DNA from: Clostridiales bacterium | Lineage (GTDB): Bacteria; Bacillota; Clostridia; Oscillospirales; Oscillospiraceae | NCBI GenBank assembly: GCA_004556345.1 | Contig: SFHQ01000026.1 | Location: 1 to 24,578, forward strand | Direction: 5' to 3' | Length of the DNA: 24,578 nt | Shown here: positions 23,779 to 24,578 of the stretch, piece by piece | Position numbering within the stretch: position 1 is the stretch's first letter | Layout: each line of letters begins with the position of its first letter | Notes under the pieces: model-generated | Databases searched by the model: none | The model's input: only the letters and a program-made list of their open reading frames with translations | Told to the model about the DNA's origin: nothing | Program-made: the position numbers and the translations under genes

Positions 23779-24570
23779 TTAGTTCATGAAAAAATTCAGG
23801 CCCTTGCGGGGTGGGGCATTCCCGGCTGGAGGCTTGAGAAAGCGACTCCAGGTTTTGACGGTCTGGTCCTCCAGAAACGTGACCAGCGGGGCCAAGTCCT
23901 CTTGTTCGTCATAGGTCTGCAAGGCATCGTAGTAGGCCCGCCGGTCCTCTTCGTAAATGACAAGGGGAGGATAGTCATTGATCATCAACCAGTAGTTTAG
24001 CAATGTCCGTCCCACCCGTCCGTTGCCGTCGGCAAAGGGATGGATGTTTTCAAACCGGGCGTGAAAATAGGCCCCGGCTTTCAGAGGCGCTTGGGCGCCG
24101 ATAGCGTTGACCTCTTCGATCAATTCTGTCAAATCATCGGCGACCTCCTCCGGGGGCGAACCCACCTCATTTTTGCCCGTCACATAGTCATGTTTTTTGA
24201 ACTCTCCGGGCCGTTCGCCATTGGTGATATAGCGGCGCTCGTCATAAGTCCCCTCGGTCAGAGTCCGATGGATGGTTCGGAGCAGGGAGAGGGAAAGAGG
24301 CTCTTGGGCGAGAATTTTAGGCCGCAGCAGCTCATAGCAAGTCTTTTGGTTTTGCTGCTCAAAGAGCGTCCGGGTGCTGCCGGTGTAGTTGATGACTTTT
24401 CCGTTTTCAAAAATCTCACGGGTGTCATGGTAGTTGATCTCGTCGTTTTCGATCTTGCCGGAGTGATAGGCAAATAAGATCCGAAAGCTGTCTAGGCGCA
24501 GGGACAAATCAGCTTCGCTCTGAATGTTCCAGCTCTGCCACAGCTTGACAGCTTCTTCGTATCGGGGCAT
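23779..24570 (-). CDS. Fic family protein, class II (built-in inhibitory helix)
   Basis: Fic enzymes usually transfer AMP from ATP to target proteins and some reverse it; the target here is unknown. The catalytic motif HPFADGNGRVGR is complete at residues 177-188. An inhibitory motif of the form (S/T)xxxE(G/N) is seen at Ser37-Glu41-Asn42 (HSGKIEND), so the protein carries its own antitoxin helix ahead of the core. No separate antitoxin gene is visible, in agreement with class II. The ATG at 24570 is only 8 bases from the window edge, no ribosome binding site can be seen and the frame stays open, so the true start may lie outside. The stop lies next to a terminator shared with tRNA-Thr. Confidence 0.9.
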   Translation of the reverse strand: MPRYEEAVKLWQSWNIQSEADLSLRLDSFRILFAYHSGKIENDEINYHDTREIFENGKVINYTGSTRTLFEQQNQKTCYELLRPKILAQEPLSLSLLRTIHRTLTEGTYDERRYITNGERPGEFKKHDYVTGKNEVGSPPEEVADDLTELIEEVNAIGAQAPLKAGAYFHARFENIHPFADGNGRVGRTLLNYWLMINDYPPLVIYEEDRRAYYDALQTYDEQEDLAPLVTFLEDQTVKTWSRFLKPPAGNAPPRKGLNFFMN

Positions 24571-24578
24571 CTCAAATC

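Overview
The window looks like chromosomal DNA of a GC-rich gut Clostridia, most likely family Oscillospiraceae (Flavonifractor, Pseudoflavonifractor, Lawsonibacter or Intestinimonas-like). The reasons are the GC-rich coding regions with AU-rich regulatory gaps, Firmicutes Shine-Dalgarno sites and promoters, a long fused PurL, a split transketolase, and ZTP and glycine riboswitches. The genus is an inference; no rRNA is present.

Left edge (1-468): one end of an IS3/IS150-like insertion sequence, cut by the window edge. A hairpin at its end can fold over the transposase ribosome binding site. About 60 bases away is the 3' end of fhs.

Purine and one-carbon block (529-14591, all minus strand). 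From one promoter and a transcription-terminating ZTP riboswitch the order is purE, purF, purM, purN, purO-type IMP cyclohydrolase, stand-alone AICAR formyltransferase, purD, fused purL, IMP dehydrogenase, then fhs beyond a hairpin. Most junctions are tight or overlapping (ATGA, TAATG, ATGGTAA). The usual bifunctional PurH is replaced by two genes. The IMP dehydrogenase is of the Tritrichomonas foetus type, and PurF has an unusual glutaminase domain. The riboswitch senses ZMP/ZTP, the substrate of the formyltransferase, whose co-substrate 10-formyl-THF is made by Fhs, so sensor and pathway form one loop. purC and purB are not in the window.

Transporter block (14660-20113, minus strand): three AGCS-type sodium:alanine/glycine symporters, each with its own promoter and terminator. 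The outer two are close paralogs of identical length; the middle one is divergent. Only the copy nearest purE is preceded by a glycine riboswitch.

Transketolase and tRNA block (20236-23776): a two-gene transketolase on the minus strand, whose promoter diverges from that of a tRNA-Pro(UGG). Next come tsaD on the plus strand, a compact inverted-repeat cluster of DnaA-box-like 9-mers, and a tRNA-Thr(CGU). A terminator shared with a convergent class II Fic gene closes the block; that Fic gene reaches almost to the right edge.

Gaps over 300 bases: 14335-14835 holds the purine operon control region plus a symporter terminator; 16243-16860 holds the glycine riboswitch leader plus a terminator; 18292-18614 holds a promoter and a terminator. 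Nothing else in them looks like a gene. I see no CRISPR array, prophage or clear novel defence system.
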